A DNA stretch of 64,000 nucleotides from Synechococcus sp. PROS-7-1. GTDB taxonomy: Bacteria; Cyanobacteriota; Cyanobacteriia; PCC-6307; Cyanobiaceae. The notes below the pieces were generated by a model. That model was not told the origin of the DNA. It searched no databases and was given only the letters and a program-made list of their open reading frames with translations. Shown here piece by piece: positions 49,489 through 58,393 of this stretch. Both the position numbers and the translations under genes were made by a program. The DNA lies in contig NZ_CP047945.1 of the NCBI RefSeq assembly GCF_014279795.1, forward strand, positions 950,572-1,014,571, in the 5' to 3' direction. Numbering within the stretch: position 1 is the first letter of the stretch; every line of letters starts with the position of its first letter.

Positions 49489-50760
49489 TCACGACTTGTC
49501 GCGGGCGGATGCTGTCACCAGCAACCCTCCCCGGGGTGAGGGACTGGGGATCTGCTGAAGCGTCAAGTCTTGATCCGGTGCCAACTCCAGCCGCACGCGC
49601 TGCAGAAGCCCAATGGCCATCAGACGGATCTCCAGCTCAGCCAACGCCTTGCCCAGGCAAACGCGGCCGCCGCCGCCGAAGGGCAACAGGGTTTGGTTGA
49701 ACGATCCATCCAGGTGCCGTTGCGGCCTGATCTCTGCCAGGTCGCTGGATCCATCGCCAAGGTCGGCTGCAAGCGCCACCTGAATCACCCGATCTGGTGG
49801 GACCGCCACACCACCTAATTCAACGGTTTGCTTGGTTCTGCGGAAGAACCCACCCACTGGCGGCGTCAGGCGCATCACTTCCAGCACGGTGGCGTCCAGG
49901 CGCGGGCAGCTACGGGTCGTCAGGTTGGGCCAGGGCTGATCCAGCAGTTCCGGCAACAACCACTGCTCCACATCGGGGTTAAGCAACAGGGCGCGCATCA
50001 GACAGCTCAACGACGACGCGGTTGTTTCGTAACCGGCGAACAGCAGCAGGAGCAGTTGTTCCACCAGATCGTCATCGGTGAGTGGAATCCCTGCTTCATC
50101 CAGGCCACCGCTGAGCAGGTCCAGGCCTCCCCGCGTTGCTGATGTCTGGGCCACAACCTGTTTCAGGCGACCCAGCAGGCGCTTCTTGGCCTCCAAGGCC
50201 TTGGCGAAGGGAGTGCCAGGAATGGCGACGGGAATCGAGAACAGGGCCCGGGTCCAGATTTCGAAGTCGGCGAACAGGGCCTGCCGGTCGCTGGTATCCA
50301 GGCCCAGCACGGTGGTGGCGATCACGGCAAAGGCGAAGCGCCGCATGCAGGGCACGAGCTGAACCGGTGCCTTGGCTTGGATTAGATCCTCTGCCAGCTC
50401 CTCCACCAGTACGGCGATCGAGGGGGTGTAGCGGCTCAGAGCTGCTGCGGAAAACAGCTGGCCGACCACGCGACGGCGCGCTTTATGACCGTCCCCGCTG
50501 CGATTGGCCAAGGAGCGGTTGCCGAGAAGTTGGCGAACGCTCTCTGGCCACCAACCCTCGAGGACGTCCTCCTGAGCGAATAGATCAGCAATGGTCTGTT
50601 CCCCGCGAATGAACACGAGGCGCTGGTTGAGCAGCCGCGTTTCAAACACGTCGCCATGGGCCGTGAAGCGCTTCTGCGCGAATTGGGGGTCGCCGAAGAA
50701 GTCGAGGGTTTCCTTGATGCCGGTCACGGCACCCGTGCTCGGGAGGGTCTTGGCGGCCAT
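49489..50760 (-). CDS. Cytochrome P450
   Basis: 423 residues from ATG 50760 (a longer frame runs over the divergent gene). I-helix LLLFAGYETTASSL, ExxR in LEVMRL, heme loop FGGGGRVCLGKALAELE. The length and motifs resemble the CYP120-type of cyanobacteria, enzymes acting on retinoids or related terpenoids. It is convergent with the polyketide cluster; a tailoring role is possible but not shown. Confidence 0.93.
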   Translation of the reverse strand: MAAKTLPSTGAVTGIKETLDFFGDPQFAQKRFTAHGDVFETRLLNQRLVFIRGEQTIADLFAQEDVLEGWWPESVRQLLGNRSLANRSGDGHKARRRVVGQLFSAAALSRYTPSIAVLVEELAEDLIQAKAPVQLVPCMRRFAFAVIATTVLGLDTSDRQALFADFEIWTRALFSIPVAIPGTPFAKALEAKKRLLGRLKQVVAQTSATRGGLDLLSGGLDEAGIPLTDDDLVEQLLLLLFAGYETTASSLSCLMRALLLNPDVEQWLLPELLDQPWPNLTTRSCPRLDATVLEVMRLTPPVGGFFRRTKQTVELGGVAVPPDRVIQVALAADLGDGSSDLAEIRPQRHLDGSFNQTLLPFGGGGRVCLGKALAELEIRLMAIGLLQRVRLELAPDQDLTLQQIPSPSPRGGLLVTASARDKS

Positions 50761-50839
50761 CACGCACGGGAGAACGAAGGGCACCACGCTATCGACAACG
50801 CAGAGGTGCTTTGATCGGCCTGTTGATCTGAACTTGACG

Positions 50840-51157
50840 ATGGCCGAATCGGGCATGAATGACGCTCTTGCTGCGCTGGTCGCCGATGTGGGGATGGGCA
50901 ATGTGATCGATGCAGAGCTGCTCGAGGGTTGCCCGGTTGCTGCCCACGAGCTCGACGAGATGGATGCCGATCAGGCGGCGCGGGTGGCGGCGCACTGTTT
51001 TCAGACGCTCTTTGATCACCGCGTGGAAGCGCCTGTGGGGCTGGAGGCGGATGCCTCTGCGGGTTCGTGGAGCGGCACCCTTGATGGCTTCTGCTTCACG
51101 ATTAGCCGTGATGATCTCGGCGATTTGGTGCTGGATTTCAGCAGAGCCCAGGCATGA
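50840..51157 (+). CDS. Small acidic hypothetical protein
   Basis: 105 residues from ATG 50840 (ATG 50855 possible). Helical first half (AELLEGCPVAAHELDEMDAD), then beta strands (GSWSGTLDGFCFTISRDDLG). Overlaps the next gene by 4 bases. Divergent from the P450. Function unknown. Confidence 0.6.
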   Translation: MAESGMNDALAALVADVGMGNVIDAELLEGCPVAAHELDEMDADQAARVAAHCFQTLFDHRVEAPVGLEADASAGSWSGTLDGFCFTISRDDLGDLVLDFSRAQA

Positions 51158-51381
51158 CCATCGAGGAGCTCCGCGGAGACCTTGGCCGTCGAATCGGCAA
51201 GAGAGTGGAGGTGCTGTTCACCCGTGATGGAGAGCCTGCGCTGGAGATCAGCGATCTCTACCAGCCGTCTCCCGCGGGCTTTGGGGGGCAGCTGCAGCTT
51301 CGCGATGGATCCCGTCTGGCCTGGGAGCTGTGGCTTGAAGACGGGGAGCGCTGGAACTTCCACGCATCACCCATTTCCTGA
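51154..51381 (+). CDS. Small hypothetical protein
   Basis: 75 residues. Starts in the last bases of the gene above. Beta-rich, with LEISDLYQPSPAGFGGQLQL and a Trp-rich end (AWELWLEDGERWNFHAS). Translational coupling suggests the two products work together. Confidence 0.6.
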   Translation: MTIEELRGDLGRRIGKRVEVLFTRDGEPALEISDLYQPSPAGFGGQLQLRDGSRLAWELWLEDGERWNFHASPIS

Positions 51382-51583
51382 TGAACGGATCGTTTTTGGC
51401 TGTTTGCTTCAGGCAAGAAGCCAAGTGCAGATATTAAGTTGTGTTTTGATGATTATCCCAAGGTCAATATGGCTTGATACGCATCAATAATTGGCTTGGA
51501 TCGGAAGCCGGGATGATGTTTTGATTCCGCACTGATCCTGTAGTTCTTGATTCGTGCTTTGCCGCATTGGTTATGGTTTGTCT

Positions 51584-51820
51584 ATGAGTATTGAACTGCA
51601 ATTAGTTGTCTCCCGAGGCACCGCGCGTGGTCTTATTAATGGATCTTCTGCTGCTGATTATGGAGAGGTGATTTCACTTTGCAAGGTGCTTTATCTTGAG
51701 GGGGATTATCAGCTGGCATCTGATCTTCTTCAGTTAGCAAAGACTTTGCAGCCAACTCCTCTAGAACTGGCTCAATTCGGCTCTATTGATGAGTCTTCTC
51801 AACGGATGAAGGGTGTTTGA
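51584..51820 (+). CDS. Small helical hypothetical protein
   Basis: 78 residues from ATG 51584 in visibly AT-richer DNA. Helix pair (YGEVISLCKVLYLEGDYQLA and SDLLQLAKTLQPTPLEL), TPR-like. Followed by repeat copy A. Function unknown. Confidence 0.5.
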   Translation: MSIELQLVVSRGTARGLINGSSAADYGEVISLCKVLYLEGDYQLASDLLQLAKTLQPTPLELAQFGSIDESSQRMKGV

Positions 51821-51885
51821 AAGGGCAATGCAAGTGTTGCTGCTTCAGAGTGATCGGCGGCTTGGTCACTCAGCGCCCCTCTTCA

Positions 51886-51995
51886 GGAATTGGCTGCCAC
51901 TTGGTTTCCAGCTGGTGAACTGGGTCTGAGGGGCTTGGACCCCAGTTGTCCCTGGAACTTTGTGCAACTGGGCCGGATGGTGTGCAACTACAACT
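51886..51995 (+). repeat. Interspersed repeat, copy A (partial)
   Basis: About 100 bases matching copies B and C in the 3' half: GCTGCCAC-TTGG, GGTCTGA, then TTGTCCCTGGAA and TTTGTGCAACTGGG. The 5' half seen in B and C is missing or diverged. No open frame is kept. 51821-52084 holds no gene. Confidence 0.75.
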
Positions 51996-52084
51996 TATTC
52001 CTTAGCTGAAAAATGCCTCTGGATTGAAAACGTGAATCTCGGGAAGCAGCAGAGTCCCTTGCATGGACTGAGAAGGAAGCCTCT

Positions 52085-52576
52085 TTAAAGCGTTTCGGGC
52101 TTCAATCGGCTTGGCCGGTAAGAGATCAGAAAAGCCTGTTGACTGTCACTCTCTGACTTCACGGCTGTGATTAGGTCTTCACCTGTGTTCCAGACCCAGA
52201 CCTGGTCGTTGTGGCTGTCGTGCTCAAGGCTTGTGCTCAGGGGTGGGCCGTGTCGAGCGCGCAGGCCTGCAAGCACCTCAGTCATGTCATCGATGGCGAA
52301 CTCGTAAGCCAGGTTCGTTAGCCCTTTTTCGGGATCGACTTCAAAGGTGGCCTGAGAGACGGGCAGCCGATCCAGAAACACATCGCGAGTCACGTAGCGA
52401 CCGGACCGCTCTTCGTTCACGGTTTTCCCTTCACCCATATGGGTGGTCACCTGCTCCAACGGCATTCCCCAAGCCAACCCTTCAACGCACGCGTCCACGC
52501 GGCCTGCGCTGCACAACAACAGCAGCCCTAAACACGCAGTGATCAGAAGGTTCTGGAGTTGGGGCAGCACCTTCAT
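52085..52576 (-). CDS. Secreted hypothetical protein
   Basis: 163 residues from ATG 52576 (ATG 52591 also possible). Signal peptide (NLLITACLGLLLLCSAG), then CVEGLAWGMPLEQVTTHMGE, which looks like a conserved N-terminal block, and beta strands with DVFLDRLPVSQATFEVD. Periplasmic, function unknown. Confidence 0.65.
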   Translation of the reverse strand: MKVLPQLQNLLITACLGLLLLCSAGRVDACVEGLAWGMPLEQVTTHMGEGKTVNEERSGRYVTRDVFLDRLPVSQATFEVDPEKGLTNLAYEFAIDDMTEVLAGLRARHGPPLSTSLEHDSHNDQVWVWNTGEDLITAVKSESDSQQAFLISYRPSRLKPETL

Positions 52577-52703
52577 GCGGCGATCATTCACTGTGCAGAT
52601 TTTGTTGGCTCATGGCCCTGTTGCCTACTGCCTTTTGTGAAGGCAAGCCCTGAATCATCCGTTCAATCTTGAATTGCTGTCTCCTGAGCCGTCTTGGTGC
52701 CGA

Positions 52704-52850
52704 TCAGCCCAGCTTCGGGTGAATTCCAAACCACTCGCAGCAGTAGCCCAGCCTCAAGACCAAAGCGATCAAGACAGCCGAGGCTGCTGCCACAAAGGCG
52801 ATCCCCAGACAGAGCTGCCGGTTTTTCTCGTCTTGCGCCGATAGGACCAT
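52704..52850 (-). CDS. 48-residue single-span membrane protein
   Basis: Starts at ATG 52850. A short charged end (SAQDEKNRQ), then a helix (LCLGIAFVAAASAVLIALVL) and a Cys-Cys end (GYCCEWFGIHPKLG). Well formed as a protein but the ribosome site is weak. Function unknown. Confidence 0.5.
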   Translation of the reverse strand: MVLSAQDEKNRQLCLGIAFVAAASAVLIALVLRLGYCCEWFGIHPKLG

Positions 52851-52879
52851 TAAGAGGGAGAGGGTGTCAGCACTTACAC

Positions 52880-53044
52880 ATGCATCTTCCGCTTTTGCAA
52901 GGTCTACCCCAATTCAGCAGCCAGTCCCGCCTTTTCTCTGTAGACGGCTATGAAGCGCGACTGATGCGGGGACGTTCAGCAATCAAGCGTTGGCAGCGGC
53001 GCTGCAGCGATGACCACGACCCAGCGATGGATGGGGTTACCTAA
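52880..53044 (+). CDS. 54-residue basic hypothetical protein
   Basis: From ATG 52880. Rich in Arg and Ser (SRLFSVDGYEARLMRGRSAI, then KRWQRRC), possibly nucleic-acid binding. The frame is open upstream. Divergent from the membrane protein at 52704-52850. Uncertain. Confidence 0.4.
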   Translation: MHLPLLQGLPQFSSQSRLFSVDGYEARLMRGRSAIKRWQRRCSDDHDPAMDGVT

Positions 53045-53088
53045 GTCTGCTTCGAGGCGGGTGTTCTCCATTCCTCAGGCCATGGTGA

Positions 53089-53310
53089 TCAGTGATGTCC
53101 ATGCTGCTCCGCTTCCCCGTGTTTGGAGCACACCATCCACATGGATCCCATTTGGTGTGCCCCCTTGCAGCCGAACTCTGGCGCTGCTGCTTCTGCCTCC
53201 TGCTGGGTCTTGAACATCGCCTGCTTCGGCTGATCACCGTGGGGGTTGGCGAAGGCTGAACCTGCGGACATCACCAAGATGGAACTGAACAACAGAGCTG
53301 CGCGCTTCAT
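53089..53310 (-). CDS. DUF3721 protein, copy 2
   Basis: 73 residues from ATG 53310. Signal peptide (AALLFSSILVMSAGSAFA), then the DUF3721 core FKTQQEAEAAAPEFGCKGAH and GSMWMVC, ending in a His-rich tail (HGEAEQHGHH). Closest in the window to copy 1. Divergent from the cytochrome c6 gene; the shared ~230-base spacer probably holds both promoters. Confidence 0.88.
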   Translation of the reverse strand: MKRAALLFSSILVMSAGSAFANPHGDQPKQAMFKTQQEAEAAAPEFGCKGAHQMGSMWMVCSKHGEAEQHGHH

Positions 53311-53540
53311 CGGTCGATCGGATTCAACCCTCACGATGCAATTGACGACAGCAGTGCGCCGAAGATGTTGTTGTGCCTCCTGAAACGGAGCAAGAGGGAT
53401 GCAGTGCCTCGTTCAATTCAGGGCCAACATTTTGTTCCGGCCGCTGCCATGGCCTGATTCGAGATTTCTTGAAGAATCTTTTCTTCTTCTGAAGGTCGCG
53501 GAGCTTCAGTGGAATCATGCATGAGTCAAAAGACCTACGA

Positions 53541-53882
53541 ATGCGTCACTTTCTGTCTCTCGCGCTGGCGGCTTTGATCGCTCTTATTGCCCCATCCATG
53601 GTGTCCGCTGCTGATTCAGCGCATGGCGAGCAGATCTTCTCTGCCAACTGCGCTGCATGTCATATGGGTGGAGGCAACGTTGTTAACGGTCAACGCACGC
53701 TCCAACAGGACGATCTCAAGGCTTACCTGGCTAACTACAACGAAGGCCATGAAGAAGCAATCGCTTACCAGGTGACCAATGGCAAAAACGGCATGCCTGC
53801 GTTTGGCGGGAAGCTTGGTCCAGACGACATCGCTGATGTTGCCGCCTATGTTGAATCGCAATCGATCAACGGCTGGGCCTGA
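53541..53882 (+). CDS. petJ: Cytochrome c6
   Basis: 113 residues from ATG 53541 (ATG 53517 possible). Signal peptide ([19 protein letters not shown]), heme site CAACH, axial Met in GKNGMPAF, and the redox-tuning Gln before V-T-N-G-K. C-terminal [18 protein letters not shown] is typical. It carries electrons from b6f to photosystem I in the lumen, and replaces plastocyanin when copper is low. Followed by a clear terminator. Confidence 0.95.
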   Translation: MRHFLSLALAALIALIAPSMVSAADSAHGEQIFSANCAACHMGGGNVVNGQRTLQQDDLKAYLANYNEGHEEAIAYQVTNGKNGMPAFGGKLGPDDIADVAAYVESQSINGWA

Positions 53883-53925
53883 GCAGTCAACTCTACAGAT
53901 TTGAGCCTTTGACGGTTTTTAATAG

Positions 53926-53959
53926 AGCCCCTGATTGGTCAAACAACCAGGGGCTTTTT
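53926..53959 (+). terminator. Terminator of petJ
   Basis: Eleven-base stem GCCCCTGATTG/CAACCAGGGGC (one mismatch) followed by TTTTTC, 45 bases after the petJ stop. Confidence 0.9.
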
Positions 53960-54854
53960 CTTTGAGTAGATATAGAAGAGGGTATTTCCTTTGAAACGGA
54001 CTCTTCCTCTTACAGGTTGTTTGATTGTTCGATCTGAGCGTGAACACGGCTTTCCTGATTCAGTTGTGAACAGCAAAGGGTGGAAGACCACTCGTTTTGA
54101 ATTGATTTCTCCATTGCAGCGAGTGTTTAGGGCATTCAGTTGGGGCACTCATAGCCCTGTTGAGTGCCGGTGTTCGAGGGTGTCCCCTGGCCTGCTCCAT
54201 CGCTCTGCAGAATCACTGCATTGATGGGGAGCATGCTGGCGTCAATCCTGCTGATCAGCGCTGGGGTTTCTGGCCGCTGCTGCCACCTGGTTCTCAGTTG
54301 TTGAAACAGGTCTGAAAGGCTTGTCCCTGTATCGTCCCTGGGATTTTGTGCAACTGGGCGTGATTGTGGGCAACTGCTCGACTCCTCGATAAGCATCACG
54401 AGGCTGGGAACCTTGAAGTGGCGGGACTGGGATACGTCGCTATTATCCTTACTTATGGCTTATGGGATTCAAGCGGGAGCGGCTTGAGGAGTTGTTGCTG
54501 AGACCAGGATCTCTGGGCTTGGCTAGTCGGTCGACAGCAGCTGGAGAAACGCCATCCGGTCTGGCTGGTGAACAGGCAAGACGGGATGCTCATCCAGATC
54601 AAGCTCGATGCAGCTACGCAACATGCTTCGTTCGTTCTGTTGAGCTAACGCTCCTTGTCAGCACGGCTTGGGCAACCCGTTAGACAGCAGCGGATGCTGA
54701 GGCATCTAAGCATCGAGATGTGGATCAAACTGCTGACGATCGGTTGGCAGCGCTGCGTGCCGCCATAAGAAAAAATATGCACTATCAGGACCAACATTCT
54801 TTTTGGCGCAAATATGATTAATAAAATTTGTTCCACGTCAAGGTTTTCATTTTT
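53960..54854. other. Gene-poor accessory interval with degraded coding fragments
   Basis: About 900 bases without a convincing gene. It contains repeat copy B. It also has start-less fragments in good protein-like composition, for instance a frame with KRHPVWLVNRQDGMLIQIKL (about 54506-54648) and one with DDRLAALRAAIRKNM ending at 54817. These look like remains of decayed genes. The open frames starting at 53991 and 54462 have no ribosome site or family signal and are not called. Confidence 0.6.
54181..54393 (+). repeat. Interspersed repeat, copy B
   Basis: About 210 bases. Shared with copy C: CTCTGCAGAATCACTGCATT and GATGGGGAG, then GATCAGCGCTGGGGTTTCTG with GCCGCTGCTGCCAC, then GTCCCTGG..TTTTGTGCAACTGGG. 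Same orientation as copies A and C. It lies ~460 bases before the DUF1254 pair. Confidence 0.88.
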
Positions 54855-56414
54855 ATGCGTTCTCTTGCGATTGCTTTGTCTTTTGGGATGGTGTTTGGTG
54901 GATTGGCTGATCGGGGACTGATCACCCATGCCCAATCGGTTGATGTCACAAACATCAAAGATGAACTCAGTCCCGGTGAATTCAGGGCCTATGGAGAAAG
55001 TTCACCGAAGAATCTGAGGTCTCGCATTGGTGAGCTCACGTTCACCAAGGGTGGTTTTGCAGGCGGTTACCCCAGTCTTGAGACCATCAAGACTCTTAAG
55101 AACGAGCTCGATTTTCACAAGGCAACGCAGGCGTACATCTGGGCCGTTCCGATTGTTAGTTATGCCCGATGGCTTGAGTCCCATGAAGAGCTTTTCGGGG
55201 CCAAGGATGGTCAGATCGTGCGGATGATCTCTCCTAAGGCGAAGCAGGGAATTCTGACGGCAAATGCCACCACTCCCTATGCAGTTGCCTTTGCTGATCT
55301 TTCAAGAACAGGGCCATTGGTTTTTGACATTCCTAAAGGAATGTCAGCAGGAGTTGTCAATGACATCTGGCAGCGTGGCATTCATGATTTTGGGATGTCT
55401 GGTCCGGATCGAGGCAATGGCGCGAAGCTGCTCATCCTTGCGCCTGAGATGGCGATTCCAAATGGTTTGGATGCCAATGAGTACACCGTGATCCGTAACG
55501 GCTCGAACATTGTGTTTCTCGGGATCAGGGCTTTGATGCCTGATCCTGCTGAGGCGGATCAGCTGTTATCAAGTTTCCGCATCTTCCCTTACGCAAAACG
55601 GGCCAATCCCACCCTGCATCCGATCATTGATGTGGACGAAAGCACGGAGTGGGGGCAATGGCAGCCCCATGGGATGGCCTACTGGCAGGCATTGAAGAAG
55701 ATCATGGATCGCGAAGTTTTTGAAGATCGCGATCGTTTTTTTCTGAGCATGCTCGCTTCGCTTGGTTTGGAGAAGGGTCAACCTTTTCAGCCCACGGCGG
55801 CTCAAGCTGAAGTCTTGAAAGAAGCTGCCGTGATCGGTGAGGCGATGCTCAAATCGATCACCTTTGATAAGCCTTTCTCGAACAACGCTCCCTACAAGGG
55901 CACGAACTGGGATCAGCTGATGGTGGTCACGGTGGACGATCGAGACGGTGATATGGACCAGCTGTATCGCAGGGCTGCCTTTACCTGGGAGGCTGTTTCA
56001 AGGGGTAAGGCTTATTACATCGAGCAGGCAGGCATCGGACAGCAATACCGTACGGCTTACAAGGATGGTAAGGGCAACTTTTTCGAGGGCGACAAGCACT
56101 ACAAGCTGACGATGCCCCCCAATGCGCCGGCTGAGGTGTTCTGGTCGATTGTGGTTTATGACGTCAATACGCGCACGCTGATTCTCAACGATGAAGGAAG
56201 GGCTGCATTGAGCTCGCGAACCGGTCTGATTCAGAACGAGGATGGTTCAGTGACGGTGCACTTTAGCCCTGAATTACCGGCTGGCGTTGAAAAAGCCAAT
56301 TGGATCCAGACCAATCCTGATGAGAGCTGGTTCTCCTACCTGCGCTTTTATGGACCGACTCAGGCCTATTTCGATCAGACCTATCCCTTGCAGGACATCA
56401 TGCCTGTGAACTAA
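54855..56414 (+). CDS. DUF1254/DUF1214 protein 1, secreted
   Basis: 519 residues from ATG 54855, with a signal peptide (SLAIALSFGMVFGGLA). DUF1254 spans ~85-220 (QAYIWAVPIVSYARWLESHE, TANATTPYAVAFADLSRTGP) and DUF1214 covers ~400-505 (HYKLTMPPNAPAEVFWSIVV, LRFYGPTQAYFDQTYPLQD). The two-domain layout is standard for this periplasmic family of unknown function. AT-richer than the chromosome average. Followed after 124 bases by a paralogue. Confidence 0.92.
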   Translation: MRSLAIALSFGMVFGGLADRGLITHAQSVDVTNIKDELSPGEFRAYGESSPKNLRSRIGELTFTKGGFAGGYPSLETIKTLKNELDFHKATQAYIWAVPIVSYARWLESHEELFGAKDGQIVRMISPKAKQGILTANATTPYAVAFADLSRTGPLVFDIPKGMSAGVVNDIWQRGIHDFGMSGPDRGNGAKLLILAPEMAIPNGLDANEYTVIRNGSNIVFLGIRALMPDPAEADQLLSSFRIFPYAKRANPTLHPIIDVDESTEWGQWQPHGMAYWQALKKIMDREVFEDRDRFFLSMLASLGLEKGQPFQPTAAQAEVLKEAAVIGEAMLKSITFDKPFSNNAPYKGTNWDQLMVVTVDDRDGDMDQLYRRAAFTWEAVSRGKAYYIEQAGIGQQYRTAYKDGKGNFFEGDKHYKLTMPPNAPAEVFWSIVVYDVNTRTLILNDEGRAALSSRTGLIQNEDGSVTVHFSPELPAGVEKANWIQTNPDESWFSYLRFYGPTQAYFDQTYPLQDIMPVN

Positions 56415-56538
56415 TGACTACATGAGCAAGCCTCGCTTCGGGTCTGCTAGCGAAAGTTTTACTAGGGACGTGTGTTCAGTCCTTCCGATCACATCAAAGT
56501 TTTCAGGCAATTCAATTCAACAACAAGGAGATTTGAGA

Positions 56539-58056
56539 ATGAAAATCAATCGACTCACCCTCACTGCAGCATTTTTTGCAGGGTCAATTGCCGTTTTACC
56601 CCTCCAAGCGCAGGAGAGCCCAACCTATAAAGCGAAGGTTCCCGAGCAATTGCTAACTCCCGACAAGATGGAGAGCAGCTATCTCGGTGAACTGAGATTT
56701 CAAGACGGTTTTCCAACGAAGGAAACTGCCTCCAAAGTGAGCAACTTCGTGGACATCTCCCGGGCGGTTGAACTGTTCATCAATGGAACACCAGCCGCTT
56801 CGATGTATGGAATGCTGAACGGGCACGTCAAAATCGGTCTGGTGCCCAACCACTCAGTGGGGATCACTGAAGAGTTGATGAATGCCCGCTCCCTGTGGCT
56901 CACGCCACAGACGACCACGCCTTACGTGCATGCGGAAGTTGATGTAAAAGACGGACCCGTGGTGATCGAGATTGGCACACCGGTGCTTGGTTTTGTGAAT
57001 GATGCTTTCTTCCGTTATGTCACGGACCTGGGGGTGGTTGGCGCCGACAAGGGCAAAGGTGGCAAATACCTTTTCGTAGGTCCTGATTATAAAGGGGAGA
57101 TCCCCGAAGGATATTTCGTTTCCAGGACATCGACCTACCGTCATTGGGCGTTGATGCGTATTGCCGCCAAGCCAGGTGCAACGAAGGAGGCCATTGAGGC
57201 CTTCAAGAAAACCTTCAAGATTTATCCACTTGCTGATGCCAACAATCCGAAGCCGACTGGGTTTATCAATCTCTCCAGTAAGCAATACAACACTATTCAT
57301 GCCAATGACGCGAGCTTCTTTGATGAGCTCAATGAAGTGATTCAGTATGAGCCCGCGACCGCTTGGGATCCTGAGCTGGTAGGGCAAGCTGGGGCGATTG
57401 GCATCAAAAAAGGACAGACGTTCAACCCGGACGATCGGATGAAGAAGATCCTCGCCGAGGCTTCCACCATCGCCAATGCCTATGCCCGGACTGTCGTCTT
57501 CAGCCCTCGTAATGAAGAGGTTTACTTTTACCCAGGGAAGCGTCAGTGGTATTCCCCTCTGGCTGGAGGCAGCCATGAGTTTCTCAACAATGGCGAGCGC
57601 GTTTTAGATGATCGCCTGATCTTTTACTACTACGCCACGGGCAGCACCCCAATGATGGTGAAGCCGATGGTTGGCAAGGGATCGGTCTATGCGATGGCCA
57701 CTACTGATAGCAATGGTGTGCCTCTGAATGGAGCGAAGACTTACAAGGTGACGTTGCCAGCGCCGATCCCGGCCAAAGACTTCTGGTCTTTCATGGTCTA
57801 CGACAATCAGACCCGATCGATCCTCGAGACCGATCAAGTCACCGGTGGGTTAGATAGCAACTCAAAAGGTGTGAAACTGAATCCCGATGGATCTGCGACC
57901 GTCTACTTCGGCCCTAAGGCTCCGGAAGGACAAGAAGGGAATTGGGTGCAGACCATGCCCGGAAAGGGATACAACGCGATTCTTCGCCTTTACGGACCGC
58001 TTGAACCATGGTTCGAAAAAAGCTGGATGCCAGGCGACTTTGAATCAGTCAACTAG
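56539..58056 (+). CDS. DUF1254/DUF1214 protein 2, secreted
   Basis: 505 residues from ATG 56539 with a strong ribosome site (AAGGAG). Signal peptide ends near LQAQE. DUF1254 (AVELFINGTPAASMYGMLNG, TPQTTTPYVHAEVDVKDGP) and DUF1214 (TYKVTLPAPIPAKDFWSFMV, RLYGPLEPWFEKSWMPGD). It is clearly diverged from protein 1, so this is an old duplication or a joint import, not a recent tandem copy. Function unknown; secreted to the periplasm. Confidence 0.92.
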   Translation: MKINRLTLTAAFFAGSIAVLPLQAQESPTYKAKVPEQLLTPDKMESSYLGELRFQDGFPTKETASKVSNFVDISRAVELFINGTPAASMYGMLNGHVKIGLVPNHSVGITEELMNARSLWLTPQTTTPYVHAEVDVKDGPVVIEIGTPVLGFVNDAFFRYVTDLGVVGADKGKGGKYLFVGPDYKGEIPEGYFVSRTSTYRHWALMRIAAKPGATKEAIEAFKKTFKIYPLADANNPKPTGFINLSSKQYNTIHANDASFFDELNEVIQYEPATAWDPELVGQAGAIGIKKGQTFNPDDRMKKILAEASTIANAYARTVVFSPRNEEVYFYPGKRQWYSPLAGGSHEFLNNGERVLDDRLIFYYYATGSTPMMVKPMVGKGSVYAMATTDSNGVPLNGAKTYKVTLPAPIPAKDFWSFMVYDNQTRSILETDQVTGGLDSNSKGVKLNPDGSATVYFGPKAPEGQEGNWVQTMPGKGYNAILRLYGPLEPWFEKSWMPGDFESVN

Positions 58057-58140
58057 CTGGACAATTTTCATGCCCTCAATGCATTCAGACAACTGCACCA
58101 CTTGCGTAGCGAGTGGTGCAGCTCTGCGCCGGAGTGGGTG

Positions 58141-58358
58141 GTTTGACCCTGGCCTGATCCATTCCTCTGCAGAATCACTGCATTGATGGGGAGTGTGGTG
58201 GCTGGAGCTGGTGTGAATCCTGCGGATCAGCGCTGGGGTTTCTGGCCGCTGCTGCCACTTGGCTTCCAGTTGTTGGAACAGGTCTGAAGGGCTGGTCCCC
58301 GAGTTGTCCCTGGAATTTTGTGCAACTGGGTGTGTTTATGAGCAACTCGCGATAATGC
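58141..58358 (+). repeat. Interspersed repeat, copy C
   Basis: About 215 bases, very similar to copy B along its length and in the same direction. It lies 84 bases after the second DUF1254 gene and ends ~36 bases before the DUF411 start. The frame upstream of the DUF411 gene (from 58259) passes through it but is not likely to be translated. 58057-58393 holds no other gene. Confidence 0.88.
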
Positions 58359-58393
58359 GGAGAGTCGATTCAATTCGCTGCATTGAGGAATCC

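Noticed and set aside
53991-54224. Open frame before repeat copy B
   Set aside because: Runs into the repeat and ends there; the same ending (SAESLH) arises from copy C in another frame context, so it reflects the repeat, not a gene.
58340-58375. Third MerR-type operator before DUF411 copy 1 (GGAGAGTCGATTC)
   Set aside because: Only one arm of the dyad is present and there is no suitably spaced -35/-10 pair.
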